Below, piece after piece: positions 21,944 through 29,453 of a stretch of 64,000 bases of DNA. Both the position numbers and the translations under genes were made by a program. The DNA lies in the NCBI GenBank assembly GCA_003050565.1, contig PEBW01000006.1, positions 62,001 through 126,000 of the forward strand, in the 5' to 3' direction. The first letter of the stretch is position 1, and the number at the start of each line of letters is the position of its first letter. This stretch comes from Brockia lithotrophica (GTDB taxonomy: Bacteria; Bacillota; Bacilli; Thermicanales; DSM-22653). The notes beneath the pieces were generated by a model, which saw only the letters and a list, made by a program, of their open reading frames with translations, did no database searches and was not told the DNA's origin.

Positions 21944-23041
21944 TTACAAAGCCTTCTCGTACAACTTGGGCTTCGCAAACACCATCCGTCCTGCAGATGT
22001 CTGGAGAACGCTCGTGACGACAACGGCAACGCGCTCTCCCATGTGGGCCTTCCCATCTTCCACGACGATCATCGTGCCGTCCTCGAGATACGCCACTCCC
22101 TGCCCTTCCTCTTTTCCGTCGCGGATGATGTGCACGGTGAGCTCTTCTCCCGGAAGGACGATCGGTTTGAGAGCGTTGGCGAGGTCGTTTACGTTCAACA
22201 CGGGAATTCCCTGAAGCTCGCAAACTTTGTTCAGGTTGAAATCCGTGGTGAGGATCGCCGCCCCAAGTTTCTTGGCAAGTTTTACGAGACGCATGTCTAC
22301 GGGTCCTTCCCCCGCTTCCCCCTCGTAAATGAGGAGCGGAGCTTTCCTGGCCTTTTGCATGCGCGCGAGAATGTCCAACCCTCTCCGTCCGCGATTTCGC
22401 TTGAGGACGTCGGCAGAATCGGCGATGTGCTGGAGTTCTTCCAGGACGAAGAGAGGAACGACGAGCACGCCTTCGAGAAAGCCCGTATCCAAAATGTCTG
22501 CGATACGCCCGTCGATGATCACGCTCGTGTCCAAAATCTTAATGTTCGCCTTGGATCGTTCGGCAAGCGCCGCCCGGTCTTCTCGTTCTTTCTCCCGCTC
22601 GCGCCCGCGTTCGCGGCCGCGCCCGACTTGAAAGAAAGCGAGGAGCTCTTCCTTTTTGCTTGCCCCTACCTTGAATCCGAGGTATCCCAAAAAGACGGAT
22701 AAAAAGATGGGTACAAAGAGATTTAGCACGGGAACTTCCTTGAGCGGCCAGTACAAGAGGAGGGAAACGAGAAGCCCTACGAAAAGTCCGGCAATCCCAG
22801 ACAGGAGGTCGCCCGCCGGAATGCGGGTGAGCGCCTCTTCGAGGCGAAAGACTCCGCGTTCAAAGGGGGAAGCCAAAAGAAAAGAAAGCCCCAGGAAAAG
22901 AAGCCCGCCAATCCCCGCCCCAACAAAGGGGGCATACGCGGATACTACCGGCTCCCAAAACTGCAAAAACGTCGTCACATAGTACCCAAGCGCACCGCCC
23001 AAGAGGGACATAAAGACTTGAAAGGCGCGGCGCAAGAGCAT
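21944..23041 (-). CDS. yacL: Membrane PIN/TRAM-domain protein (YacL family)
   Basis: This 365-aa protein has four N-terminal membrane helices (about residues 8-26, 36-58, 79-99 and 106-124). A highly charged Arg/Glu linker (140-165) is followed by a PIN domain with the acidic site ILDTSVIIDGRIADI and a C-terminal TRAM domain. PIN domains are often RNases. The function of YacL is not established. It sits upstream of ispD, as in Bacillus and many Clostridia. The ATG at 23039-23041 has a GGGAGGTGA Shine-Dalgarno. Confidence 0.93.
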   Translation of the reverse strand: MLLRRAFQVFMSLLGGALGYYVTTFLQFWEPVVSAYAPFVGAGIGGLLFLGLSFLLASPFERGVFRLEEALTRIPAGDLLSGIAGLFVGLLVSLLLYWPLKEVPVLNLFVPIFLSVFLGYLGFKVGASKKEELLAFFQVGRGRERGREREKEREDRAALAERSKANIKILDTSVIIDGRIADILDTGFLEGVLVVPLFVLEELQHIADSADVLKRNRGRRGLDILARMQKARKAPLLIYEGEAGEGPVDMRLVKLAKKLGAAILTTDFNLNKVCELQGIPVLNVNDLANALKPIVLPGEELTVHIIRDGKEEGQGVAYLEDGTMIVVEDGKAHMGERVAVVVTSVLQTSAGRMVFAKPKLYEKAL

Positions 23042-23150
23042 GGTCGGAAATCACCTCCCGGTACACATTTTGGGCAGTTTCCCCGCATCCAAAACTCCCG
23101 CATCGCCCTCTTTTCGCGGATCGGGTGTCCCCGCTTTTTTGTGTACTCCT

Positions 23151-23636
23151 TCACTCTCCGAGACACACCCAGCCTTCAATCCACGCTCCCGCCTGCTCAA
23201 AATCTACGGAAAGCACGAAGGCGACCTCGCTCACGAGGATTTGGCGAGCAAGTTCGTAGATCTTCCGTTCCCCTGCGGACAACCCCTTTCTTCTATCCCG
23301 TCGATGGAGCGTCCGAAACACGCTGGCCACCTCGAACAGGTCACCCGTGCGAATCCGCTCCTGGTAGCTCCGTTGCCTGTGGCTCCACTGGAGAGACTCT
23401 TCTTCATCCGGAGCGCTCAAGATCTGCGGAAGTGCGTCCACCTTGGAACGATCGACGACCTCCCGGACCCCGAGGGTTTCCACGCGATCTACGGGAAACA
23501 TGACCTTCATCGAGCCGAGAGGAAGGTACACGACGTAGTACGCCTTGCGCTCCCCCATGAGCTCCTTTTCTTCGATGCCCTCGACGATTCCGGCTCCGTG
23601 GAGGGGATAGACGACCCGATCGCCAACGCGAAACAT
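23151..23636 (-). CDS. CarD/CdnL-family transcription factor
   Basis: This 161-aa protein has the CarD_CdnL_TRCF RNA polymerase-interacting domain at the N terminus (MFRVGDRVVYPLHGAGIVEGIEE) and an alpha-helical C domain. CarD stabilises the open complex at promoters in other bacteria. The start is the ATG at 23634-23636 with GAGGAGGGG upstream. It lies next to yacL. This is familiar from Clostridia, while Bacillus has disA here. It has its own consensus promoter. Confidence 0.9.
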   Translation of the reverse strand: MFRVGDRVVYPLHGAGIVEGIEEKELMGERKAYYVVYLPLGSMKVMFPVDRVETLGVREVVDRSKVDALPQILSAPDEEESLQWSHRQRSYQERIRTGDLFEVASVFRTLHRRDRRKGLSAGERKIYELARQILVSEVAFVLSVDFEQAGAWIEGWVCLGE

Positions 23637-23710
23637 ACACACCCCTCCTCTCGCACGCTCGTCTTAAGCATACCACAGGCGGAGAGGAGAGGCAACGACC
23701 ATGAGATGTA

Positions 23711-23740
23711 ATCATATTGCAACATAGACCGATTTGTCAA
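23711..23740 (-). promoter_or_regulatory. Sigma-A promoter for carD-yacL
   Basis: TTGACA (23735-23740) and TATGAT (23711-23716) are spaced by 18 bp, about 75 bases upstream of the carD ATG. Confidence 0.78.
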
Positions 23741-23779
23741 GGAAGCGTCCAGGACTCGGCCAGTGCTGCACGTGCGCAT

Positions 23780-23802
23780 AAAAAAACCTCCCCGAAGGGA
23801 GG
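23780..23802 (-). terminator. Intrinsic terminator after the LPXTG-protein gene
   Basis: The arms CCTCCC / GGGAGG with a TTCG loop (23787-23802) are followed on the minus strand by seven U. Confidence 0.88.
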
Positions 23803-23830
23803 CAAAACGGCCCATAGGACGATCTGCAGG

Positions 23831-24556
23831 TTAGCCCTCGTCTCGCCGATTCCATCGGAGAAGAGAAGCTCCTAGCCCGAAGAGCGCAACAGCGCCACCA
23901 AAAAGGTGCAGGAAACCAAGCGCTTCTCCGGTTCGCGGGAGCACGGGCGCCTCTCCCCGTACTTCGCGCTCTTGCCGTGGCGGGAGTTCCTCTGAGGCAG
24001 GCGGTGAGGGGGGTTCCGTCGGCGGCGCAGATGGCGTCGGTGGCGAAGGTGGCTCAGACGGCGGTGCGGGTTGCTCCGGTAGCGTGTCGGGCGGTGCGGG
24101 TTGCTCCGGTGGCGTGTCAGGCGGTGCGGGTTGCTCCGGTGGCGTGTCGGGCGGTGCGGGTTGCTGATCCGGGCAGAGCTTGCAGGTGTCGTTTAAGAAC
24201 TGCTCGCCACCGTTTCCCAGGTAATCGATAGGATGGCCCGGCGGTTGAAAGGTCCCCGGTCCCAAGCTCGGCAAAGAAGGCAAGGAAGGGAGGGTGGCAG
24301 GGGGAGCAAACGTGCCCTGCGTCGTCGCGTGTTGCTCCGTCTTCCCAATCCCGGACGTGGTGGTGGCGAGATCCCCGCTCACTTGATATGGCTCCGTCGC
24401 ATTTGCCGGAAGGAGGCTGCGCAGTTCGGCGGCGAGATCGTCGAGAGAGTTAGAAGCGCTTGCAAAACCGAGGGGCCTTCCGACGCCGTACAAGACGAGG
24501 GAGAGACCGATCCCCGCGAGAAAAAGACGTGCGTGCGGACGCCGAAAAAGGGACAC
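23831..24556 (-). CDS. Secreted LPXTG-type cell-wall-anchored proline-rich protein
   Basis: This 241-aa protein has a signal peptide (MSLFRRPHARLFLAGIGLSLV, cleavage likely near FASA/SNS). A low-complexity Thr/Ala/Pro region follows, then a Pro/Glu/Ser-rich stalk (about residues 130-200) with three to four copies of a PPEQPAPPDT decamer. The end is LPRTG (206-210), then a hydrophobic stretch and an RRDEG tail. That is a textbook sortase A signal. The stalk contains a CKLC pair. The start is a GTG at 24554-24556. An in-frame ORF extends further upstream but overlaps the paralogue before it. It follows paralogue A by 62 bp in one transcript. The binding partner is unknown. No sortase is in the window. 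Confidence 0.8.
   Translation of the reverse strand: MSLFRRPHARLFLAGIGLSLVLYGVGRPLGFASASNSLDDLAAELRSLLPANATEPYQVSGDLATTTSGIGKTEQHATTQGTFAPPATLPSLPSLPSLGPGTFQPPGHPIDYLGNGGEQFLNDTCKLCPDQQPAPPDTPPEQPAPPDTPPEQPAPPDTLPEQPAPPSEPPSPPTPSAPPTEPPSPPASEELPPRQEREVRGEAPVLPRTGEALGFLHLFGGAVALFGLGASLLRWNRRDEG
24061..24164. repeat. 30-bp tandem repeats encoding the PPEQPAPPDT stalk
   Basis: A 30-bp unit beginning GGCGGTGCGGGTTGCTCC repeats almost perfectly at 24061-24090, 24091-24120 and 24121-24150, with a partial fourth copy to 24164. It lies inside the LPXTG gene. Copy number may vary by slippage. Confidence 0.88.
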
Positions 24557-24618
24557 CTTTTTCTTCCCCCTTCCCAACTCCCTAAGGAGGTGCAAAAGGT
24601 TTTCCGAATTCCGAAGGG

Positions 24619-25017
24619 CTATTTTCCGCTCAAAGAGCCGCCGAGTCCGGCGAGAAGCGCCCCAAGCGCCCGCGTCGAGGACGCAAGCCCGTTGTCCGCC
24701 TTTACCCGCGAGGAGGCGTAGTACTCTCCGTACGTCACGCACGCACCGGCCTCCGTGCTTCCGCCGAGGAGAGAACTTACAACTCCCGTGAGACCGCCGG
24801 CGGTTTCCTTCGTAGCCGCAACTGCCGTCACGCGCACTCCGTCCGAGGTTTGGATGCCCGCCTTTGCCTGCGCATTGATTTCCGTAGAACCCACGAGTTG
24901 CCCGACGGCGGACAAAAGATCACCCAACGCATTCCCCTGCGCAAACGCAGGAATCGCCGGGACGAGCAAGGCCGCGGACAATACAAACGCAGCAACCTTT
25001 CGTCGGGAACTACGCAT
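24619..25017 (-). CDS. Small secreted Ala/Gly-rich protein, QGNALGDLL family (paralogue A)
   Basis: This 132-aa protein has a clean signal peptide ending PAIPAFA. The mature chain starts QGNALGDLLSAVGQLVG. The body carries VTAVAATKETAGGLTGVVS and a GLASSTRALGALLAGLGG end. It is about 65% identical by eye to paralogue C and shares the same start block with B. It has one cysteine (EAGACVTY). The start is the ATG at 25015-25017 after GGAGGGATC. I do not recognise the family. It precedes the LPXTG gene. Confidence 0.82.
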   Translation of the reverse strand: MRSSRRKVAAFVLSAALLVPAIPAFAQGNALGDLLSAVGQLVGSTEINAQAKAGIQTSDGVRVTAVAATKETAGGLTGVVSSLLGGSTEAGACVTYGEYYASSRVKADNGLASSTRALGALLAGLGGSLSGK

Positions 25018-25114
25018 GCCGATCCCTCCGTAATCGGGAATCTTTTGAAGTTTAGGCTGTCCGGGCAAATACCCCATTATTCGAATTTCGGTTCCTAGGA
25101 CAACCCTACGACAA

Positions 25115-25143
25115 ACTCTAGCACATGTGTCGTTTCAATTCAA
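25115..25143 (-). promoter_or_regulatory. Candidate promoter for paralogue A and the LPXTG gene
   Basis: TTGAAT (25138-25143) and TAGAGT (25115-25120), with a TGC extended -10, are spaced by 17 bp. It lies just downstream of the terminator of the preceding operon. Confidence 0.45.
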
Positions 25144-25176
25144 GGAAAAAGCGGGTAGCCCGGGGCTACCCGCTTT
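25144..25176 (-). terminator. Intrinsic terminator after paralogue B
   Basis: The arms AAAGCGGGTAGCC / GGCTACCCGCTTT (25148-25176) are followed on the minus strand by a short U run. It would end the transcript of D, C and B. Confidence 0.85.
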
Positions 25177-25200
25177 CCGACCTCCCTGAGGGGTCTTAGC

Positions 25201-25596
25201 TTACTTTCCGAGAACGCCGCTCAAAAGACCTGCCAGACCCGCGGAGAGGCCGCGAACCGTGGAGGCGAGGCCGTAGTCTCCGTTCGTGTAAGCCCCGGCG
25301 GAGAGGTTGTTGGGACCCTTGATCTCCGCAGCGGTGCTGTAGCTCCCGCCCAGAAGGCCGCCTACGAGGCCGTTAAGACCCGTCTGTTTGTTCCCGTAGG
25401 TCGCCTGCGCCGTGAGGACGGCATTCGGGGTAGTAGCCTCTACGTAGCTCACGGCGCCGAGATCGTGGTCCCCGACCAGCTGACCTACTGCCGTGAGGAG
25501 GTCGCCGAGGGCGTTGCCCTGGGCAAACGCCAAGCCGCCGCCAGCAAAGAGGACGAGCGCCAATACAGCCGTAACAACTCCCACGCGCACCTTCAT
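25201..25596 (-). CDS. Small secreted Ala/Gly-rich protein, QGNALGDLL family (paralogue B)
   Basis: This 131-aa secreted protein has the signal peptide ending GGGLAFA and the shared mature start QGNALGDLLTAVGQLVG. The middle differs from A and C (HDLGAVSYVEATTPNAVLT), but the closing GLASTVRGLSAGLAGLLSGV is shared. The start is the ATG at 25594-25596 with a GGGGGAAGGG Shine-Dalgarno. It sits 48 bp after paralogue C. No function is known to me. Confidence 0.82.
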   Translation of the reverse strand: MKVRVGVVTAVLALVLFAGGGLAFAQGNALGDLLTAVGQLVGDHDLGAVSYVEATTPNAVLTAQATYGNKQTGLNGLVGGLLGGSYSTAAEIKGPNNLSAGAYTNGDYGLASTVRGLSAGLAGLLSGVLGK

Positions 25597-25644
25597 CGTT
25601 TCCCTTCCCCCCGCTTGTTGAGGTAGTCGGATTCCCGCTCCCGG

Positions 25645-26040
25645 TTACTTCCCGGCCAACGCCCCGCCGAGCCCTGCGAGGAGCGCACCGAGCGCCCGCG
25701 TCGTAGACGCGAGACCCCAGTCGGCGTTCACGCTCGCCTTAGCCGAATACTGGTCGTACGTCGCGTACGCTCCCGCCTGGGTGCTCCCGCCCATGAGAGA
25801 GGTTACGACTCCCGTGAGACCTCCCGCCGTCTCCTTCGTCGCCGCAACCGCCGTAACGCTGACGTCACCCGTCTGGATTGTCGCTTTCGCCTGCGCGTTT
25901 ACCTCCGTCGACCCGACGAGCTGACCCACCGCCGTCAGAAGATCCCCCAGAGCGTTCCCTTGGGCAAATGCGGGAACCACGGGGAGGAGCAGGGCCACGG
26001 ACAAGACCGCCGCCAGGAGACTTTTCCGCCCTACCTTCAC
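25645..26040 (-). CDS. Small secreted Ala/Gly-rich protein, QGNALGDLL family (paralogue C)
   Basis: This 131-aa secreted protein has a signal peptide ending PVVPAFA and the same QGNALGDLLTAVGQLVG start. The body is close to A (VNAQAKATIQT, VTAVAATKETAGGLTGVV) and ends GLASTTRALGALLAGLGG. The GTG at 26038-26040 is preferred over an earlier GTG because GGAGGG lies 8 bp before it. It lies just downstream of gene D. Confidence 0.82.
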   Translation of the reverse strand: MKVGRKSLLAAVLSVALLLPVVPAFAQGNALGDLLTAVGQLVGSTEVNAQAKATIQTGDVSVTAVAATKETAGGLTGVVTSLMGGSTQAGAYATYDQYSAKASVNADWGLASTTRALGALLAGLGGALAGK

Positions 26041-26088
26041 GGCCGAATCCCTCCTCACCAAGATTGTGTCGATCGCGTACAGCTTGTC

Positions 26089-26388
26089 CTACTTTCCTTC
26101 CGACAGCTTGGGCAACCACACCTGTGTCGAGGATTCCGCGCGGATAGTGACTCCGTTTTTCTCCCCTACGTAAGTGGCAGAGGCGCCAAACTTCCCTGGG
26201 GCAACTTCGGAAAGCGGAGACACCACTTCCACGCTCTGCCCGTTCCAATCCACCCGCACGCTGGACGACCCGCTCAAGTCGCCCGCATACCAGGAATTCA
26301 ATTCTGAAATCCAAGACCACAAGGAGGCCCAGCCTGCCGGGAGGAACGCGAGAAGGAGGAGCGTTGCGATCGCCGCGAATCGCCGCAT
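26089..26388 (-). CDS. Small secreted hypothetical protein (D), tryptophan-containing
   Basis: This 99-aa protein has a signal peptide (MRRFAAIATLLLLAFLPAGWA). The mature part is rich in Ser/Val/Trp (DWNGQSVEVVSPLSEV, STQVWLPKLSEGK), which suggests short beta strands. The start is the ATG at 26386-26388 after a perfect GGAGGTGA. It heads the D-C-B set. I do not recognise the family. Confidence 0.7.
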   Translation of the reverse strand: MRRFAAIATLLLLAFLPAGWASLWSWISELNSWYAGDLSGSSSVRVDWNGQSVEVVSPLSEVAPGKFGASATYVGEKNGVTIRAESSTQVWLPKLSEGK

Positions 26389-26548
26389 AGACTCACCTCC
26401 TTCCCGGAGGACAACCCGCACCTACGACGCTATCAAACGAGGGGGAAGAAGAGCAAGATAAGTTCCTATGAATTTTTTTCACACACGTATTCATTTTTTT
26501 CCGATTGCCCAAAACCGGAGAGAGGACGATGTTTTCCCGGGGGCCCTG

Positions 26549-26577
26549 TTGCCCTCCCCTGCACAATAGCGTATGGT
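26549..26577 (+). promoter_or_regulatory. Candidate sigma-A promoter for purU
   Basis: TTGCCC (26549-26554) and TATGGT (26572-26577) are spaced by 17 bp, about 80 bp upstream of purU. The rest of the 269-bp gap between gene D and purU shows nothing else I can support. Confidence 0.5.
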
Positions 26578-26657
26578 ATTCCACGCGATGCCTTTCCAGG
26601 GACACCCAAGGGCAATAGCCTCCGACACACTTCGTGCGCGGGAAGGAGAGGAGCTTC

Positions 26658-27518
26658 GTGGAAGCAGATCGGGCGCGCATACTCCTCACCTGCGTCGACC
26701 GGCCGGGTATCGTCGCCAACGTTGCGGGAGCTCTTTCCCGTCTAGGGGCAAACATCGTCGAGCTCGATCAGCACACTACGGCTCCTTGGGGCGGACGGTT
26801 GTTCATGCGCGTGGAATTTTTGCTCCCAGGACTCGAGGAAAAGCGAGAAGAACTCGAGAAAACCCTTCGCGAAGTTTCCGAGTCCTGGAACATCGACTTT
26901 CAACTCCATTTTGCCTCTCGGCGCAAGCGCGTGGTCGTCTTCGCTTCTCTCGCCGACCACGCCCTTCTCGAGCTACTGCACCTTTGGCGAAACGGAGAAC
27001 TCCCCGGCGATCTCGTCGCCGTAGTGAGCAACCACACGCGCCTTGCCCATGCCGTTACGGCTTACGGCGTTCCCTACCACCACGTACCCGTGGAACGCGG
27101 TAAAAAAGAAGAGGCGGAAAGGGCCATCCTCGACCTTCTCGAGGGGTACCGTCCAGACCTCCTCGTCCTCGCCCGTTACATGCAGATCCTCTCTCCGGAG
27201 TTCGTCCGCCGCTTCCCGAACCGCATCATCAACATCCACCATTCCTTTCTCCCGGCCTTCGTAGGGAAAAACCCCTACGAACAGGCGTTTGCCCGCGGCG
27301 TCAAGCTCATCGGAGCGACCGCTCACTACGTGACCGAAGGTCTCGACGAGGGACCGATCATCGAACAGGACGTAGCACGTGTCACCCACCGCGCCTCTCT
27401 CGCCACCCTCAAACAAATCGGCCGGGACATCGAACGGACGGTCCTCGCCCGTGCGGTGAAGTGGCACCTAGAAGACCGAATCCTCGTCCACGAAAACAAG
27501 ACCATCGTCTTCGTCTGA
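26658..27518 (+). CDS. purU: Formyltetrahydrofolate deformylase
   Basis: This enzyme hydrolyses 10-formyl-THF to formate and THF. The product is 286 aa. An ACT domain fills the first 80 residues (LLTCVDRPGIVANVAGALS). The formyltransferase-like domain follows, with IINIHHSFLPAF and EGLDEGPIIEQD, carrying the catalytic Asn/His/Asp set. The GTG at 26658 is preferred because GGAGAGG lies 6 bp before it. It is the only plus-strand gene in the window, which suggests insertion relative to its neighbours. It is not normally found here. Confidence 0.93.
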   Translation: MEADRARILLTCVDRPGIVANVAGALSRLGANIVELDQHTTAPWGGRLFMRVEFLLPGLEEKREELEKTLREVSESWNIDFQLHFASRRKRVVVFASLADHALLELLHLWRNGELPGDLVAVVSNHTRLAHAVTAYGVPYHHVPVERGKKEEAERAILDLLEGYRPDLLVLARYMQILSPEFVRRFPNRIINIHHSFLPAFVGKNPYEQAFARGVKLIGATAHYVTEGLDEGPIIEQDVARVTHRASLATLKQIGRDIERTVLARAVKWHLEDRILVHENKTIVFV

Positions 27519-27538
27519 CCTACCGGCGATGAACGGAT

Positions 27539-28639
27539 TCACGCTCGCCCCGGGCGACGGGACGAGCTACGAGCTACCAGGGTGACGTCAAACCACATGT
27601 CTCGAAATTCTCTCCCGGGATCTTCCAAAAGCGATAAGGCGACGGTTACGGCTTTCCGCCCGAGTTGTTCGATGGGTTGGGCGACCGTGCTCAACTCGGG
27701 TTCGACCATTTCGGCAATGGGGATCCCATCGTATCCGACGACTCCCACCTCTTCGGGAACCTTTCTTCCCAGATGGGCCGTAAACTTGAGGATTCCCAAG
27801 GCCATGAGGTCGTTTGCGGCAAAGACGGCGTCGACCTCCGGATGCTCGGTAAACAGGCGCCGCGCCGCCGTAACCCCCCCGCGAAAGGTGAAATCCGATT
27901 CTACGAAGATGGGGTCGTGCTGAGCCCCCACTTCCAAAAGCCCTTCCACGTAACCCCCCAGGCGTTCGCGGGCCGGAACGTACCCGAGGGGACCTGCCAC
28001 ATGGGCGATGGTTCGGTACCCCTGCTCCCACAAATGCCGCACGGCATCTCGGGCTCCTTGGCGATCGCGTACCCGCAGGGCGACGCTTTTCGAAAAGGCC
28101 GGCGCGCGGTCCAACATGACCATGGGGATCCCGCGCTTCCCCAGAACATGAAGCTCGTTTTGGGAAATGCCGTGGGCGGCCACGATCAGGGCGTCCACCA
28201 AACGCCGGCGGGCAAGATCGGTGAGCGTCTGCCCCGCCTTCTGCCCGCAGGTCCACACGAGGACTCCGTACCCTTCCCTCGCCGCCTCTTCCGTCACTGC
28301 CTTGAGGAGCAGCGTGAAAAAGGGGTTCTCGAGATCGGAAACGAGAATCGCGATCGTACCGCTCCGCCCGCGGGCGAGGTTCCGCGCGACTACGTTGGGC
28401 TCGAACTTTAAGGCGCGAATGGCCGCCTCGATGCGCGCCGCCGTTTCCTGCCCCACGTATCCTTTTTTGTTGAGGTACCGGGAGACGGAAGCGACGGATA
28501 CCCCCGCGAGTTCTGCCACATCGCGAATCGTCGCCGAAGAGGGACCTCCCTCGGACGGAAACCGGTTCCCCACCCGACCTTTACCCTCGTCCGGGAAGCC
28601 CGCCGAAGGTGAGGCGCTTTCCCGACCCTTCTCGTCCAT
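27539..28639 (-). CDS. LacI-family transcriptional regulator
   Basis: This 366-aa regulator has a leading Ser/Gly-rich segment of about 33 residues, then the HTH (ATIRDVAELAGVSVASVSRYL) and hinge. The periplasmic-binding-type ligand domain follows. The start ATG at 28637-28639 has AGGAAGGTG. Its inducer cannot be read from the sequence. It converges with purU and lies downstream of the secreted charged protein. A palindrome at 28657-28669 could be its operator. Confidence 0.88.
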   Translation of the reverse strand: MDEKGRESASPSAGFPDEGKGRVGNRFPSEGGPSSATIRDVAELAGVSVASVSRYLNKKGYVGQETAARIEAAIRALKFEPNVVARNLARGRSGTIAILVSDLENPFFTLLLKAVTEEAAREGYGVLVWTCGQKAGQTLTDLARRRLVDALIVAAHGISQNELHVLGKRGIPMVMLDRAPAFSKSVALRVRDRQGARDAVRHLWEQGYRTIAHVAGPLGYVPARERLGGYVEGLLEVGAQHDPIFVESDFTFRGGVTAARRLFTEHPEVDAVFAANDLMALGILKFTAHLGRKVPEEVGVVGYDGIPIAEMVEPELSTVAQPIEQLGRKAVTVALSLLEDPGREFRDMWFDVTLVARSSSRRPGRA

Positions 28640-28656
28640 GAGCGACACCTTCCTCA

Positions 28657-28669
28657 AGAAACCGATTCT
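28657..28669. promoter_or_regulatory. Candidate LacI-type operator near lacI start
   Basis: AGAAACCGATTCT is an imperfect palindrome (10 of 13 positions) between the presumed promoter region and the regulator start. Its place would fit self-repression. Evidence is weak without homologues. Confidence 0.3.
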
Positions 28670-28710
28670 TCGATTCTGACCGAAGAGCCGCGCTTTCTCT
28701 TCGCGATGGG

Positions 28711-28749
28711 AAGAAAGGTCCGCCCACCCCCTCCTGCGGCGGGCGGACC
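28711..28749 (-). terminator. Intrinsic terminator after the secreted charged protein
   Basis: The arms GGTCCGCCC / GGGCGGACC (28717-28725 and 28741-28749) are followed on the minus strand by TTTCTTCCC. Confidence 0.65.
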
Positions 28750-28793
28750 ACCGCCTACACGCTGCCAAAATCGCGAACGCCTACTTCCCGCAA

Positions 28794-29423
28794 TTACAGG
28801 GAAACTTCCAACAGGCGGTGAAGGTATTGGAGCTCCTCATGGATTGCCTCTCGAAGGATCTTTGCCTCTTCCTCAGAAAACCTTTCTTGCACGCCGGGGT
28901 CCGTAAGCTTCGCCTCGAGCTCCTGCAGCTTCAGGGAGGGAAGGGCGAGAATCTCTTCCTCCACCGCGGTACCGCGCGCCCGGGCGAGAATCTGCTGCAT
29001 TTTCGCCTCGTGCGTCACGCGGATTTGTTCCCGTGCCCGAGCCCGCTCCGAGGTGGACTCGCGCTCTTGGTTTTTCTCCGCCTTGCGCTCTTTGCTTTTG
29101 CCCGTCTTCGTCTCCTCCTTCACCTTCTCGTCGGAGGAGACGGACTTCCCGTCCGGGTAGTCGACTTCCTCTTGGTCTTCCGATTGATCTTCCGACGAAC
29201 CCCGGGAAACCTCGTTTTTCCCGAATTCCTCCTTTGCGCCGGTCTTCGGGGGAGCGTCCTGGGCAACGAGAACCGATCCCCGAACTTCCGTCGGGGATCC
29301 CATGCCCAACGCCTTCTTCACGTTTCCCCACGTACCTCCCGGATGTGCGTAGACGAAAGAGGCGCCGACGAGGAGGAGCGCGGCAAGTACACCGATCGCC
29401 AACGCGGAGCGTCTCCGGAGCAT
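28794..29423 (-). CDS. Secreted, highly charged coiled-coil hypothetical protein under c-di-GMP riboswitch
   Basis: This 209-aa protein has a signal peptide (LLLVGASFVYA, cleavage near residue 26). A Glu/Lys/Ser-rich linker follows (about residues 60-125). The C-terminal helical segments (REQIRVTHEAKMQQIL and RFSEEEAKILREAIHEELQYL) look coiled-coil. I know no family for it. The ATG at 29421-29423 is preceded by GAGGTGAGGTGA, which can pair in the leader hairpin. The c-di-GMP-I type element at 29454-29572 lies directly upstream, so expression should respond to that messenger. Confidence 0.72.
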   Translation of the reverse strand: MLRRRSALAIGVLAALLLVGASFVYAHPGGTWGNVKKALGMGSPTEVRGSVLVAQDAPPKTGAKEEFGKNEVSRGSSEDQSEDQEEVDYPDGKSVSSDEKVKEETKTGKSKERKAEKNQERESTSERARAREQIRVTHEAKMQQILARARGTAVEEEILALPSLKLQELEAKLTDPGVQERFSEEEAKILREAIHEELQYLHRLLEVSL

Positions 29424-29453
29424 CTCCCGTCACCTCACCTCGAAACGGTGTGA

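Noticed and set aside
24061-24164. CRISPR-like repeats
   Set aside because: The repeats are in frame, directly adjacent with no spacers, and encode a proline-rich stalk.
26389-26548. Sporulation or flagellar promoter for gene D
   Set aside because: The AT-rich stretch near 26480 has scattered -10-like words but no sigma-E, sigma-G, sigma-K or sigma-D pattern with correct spacing.
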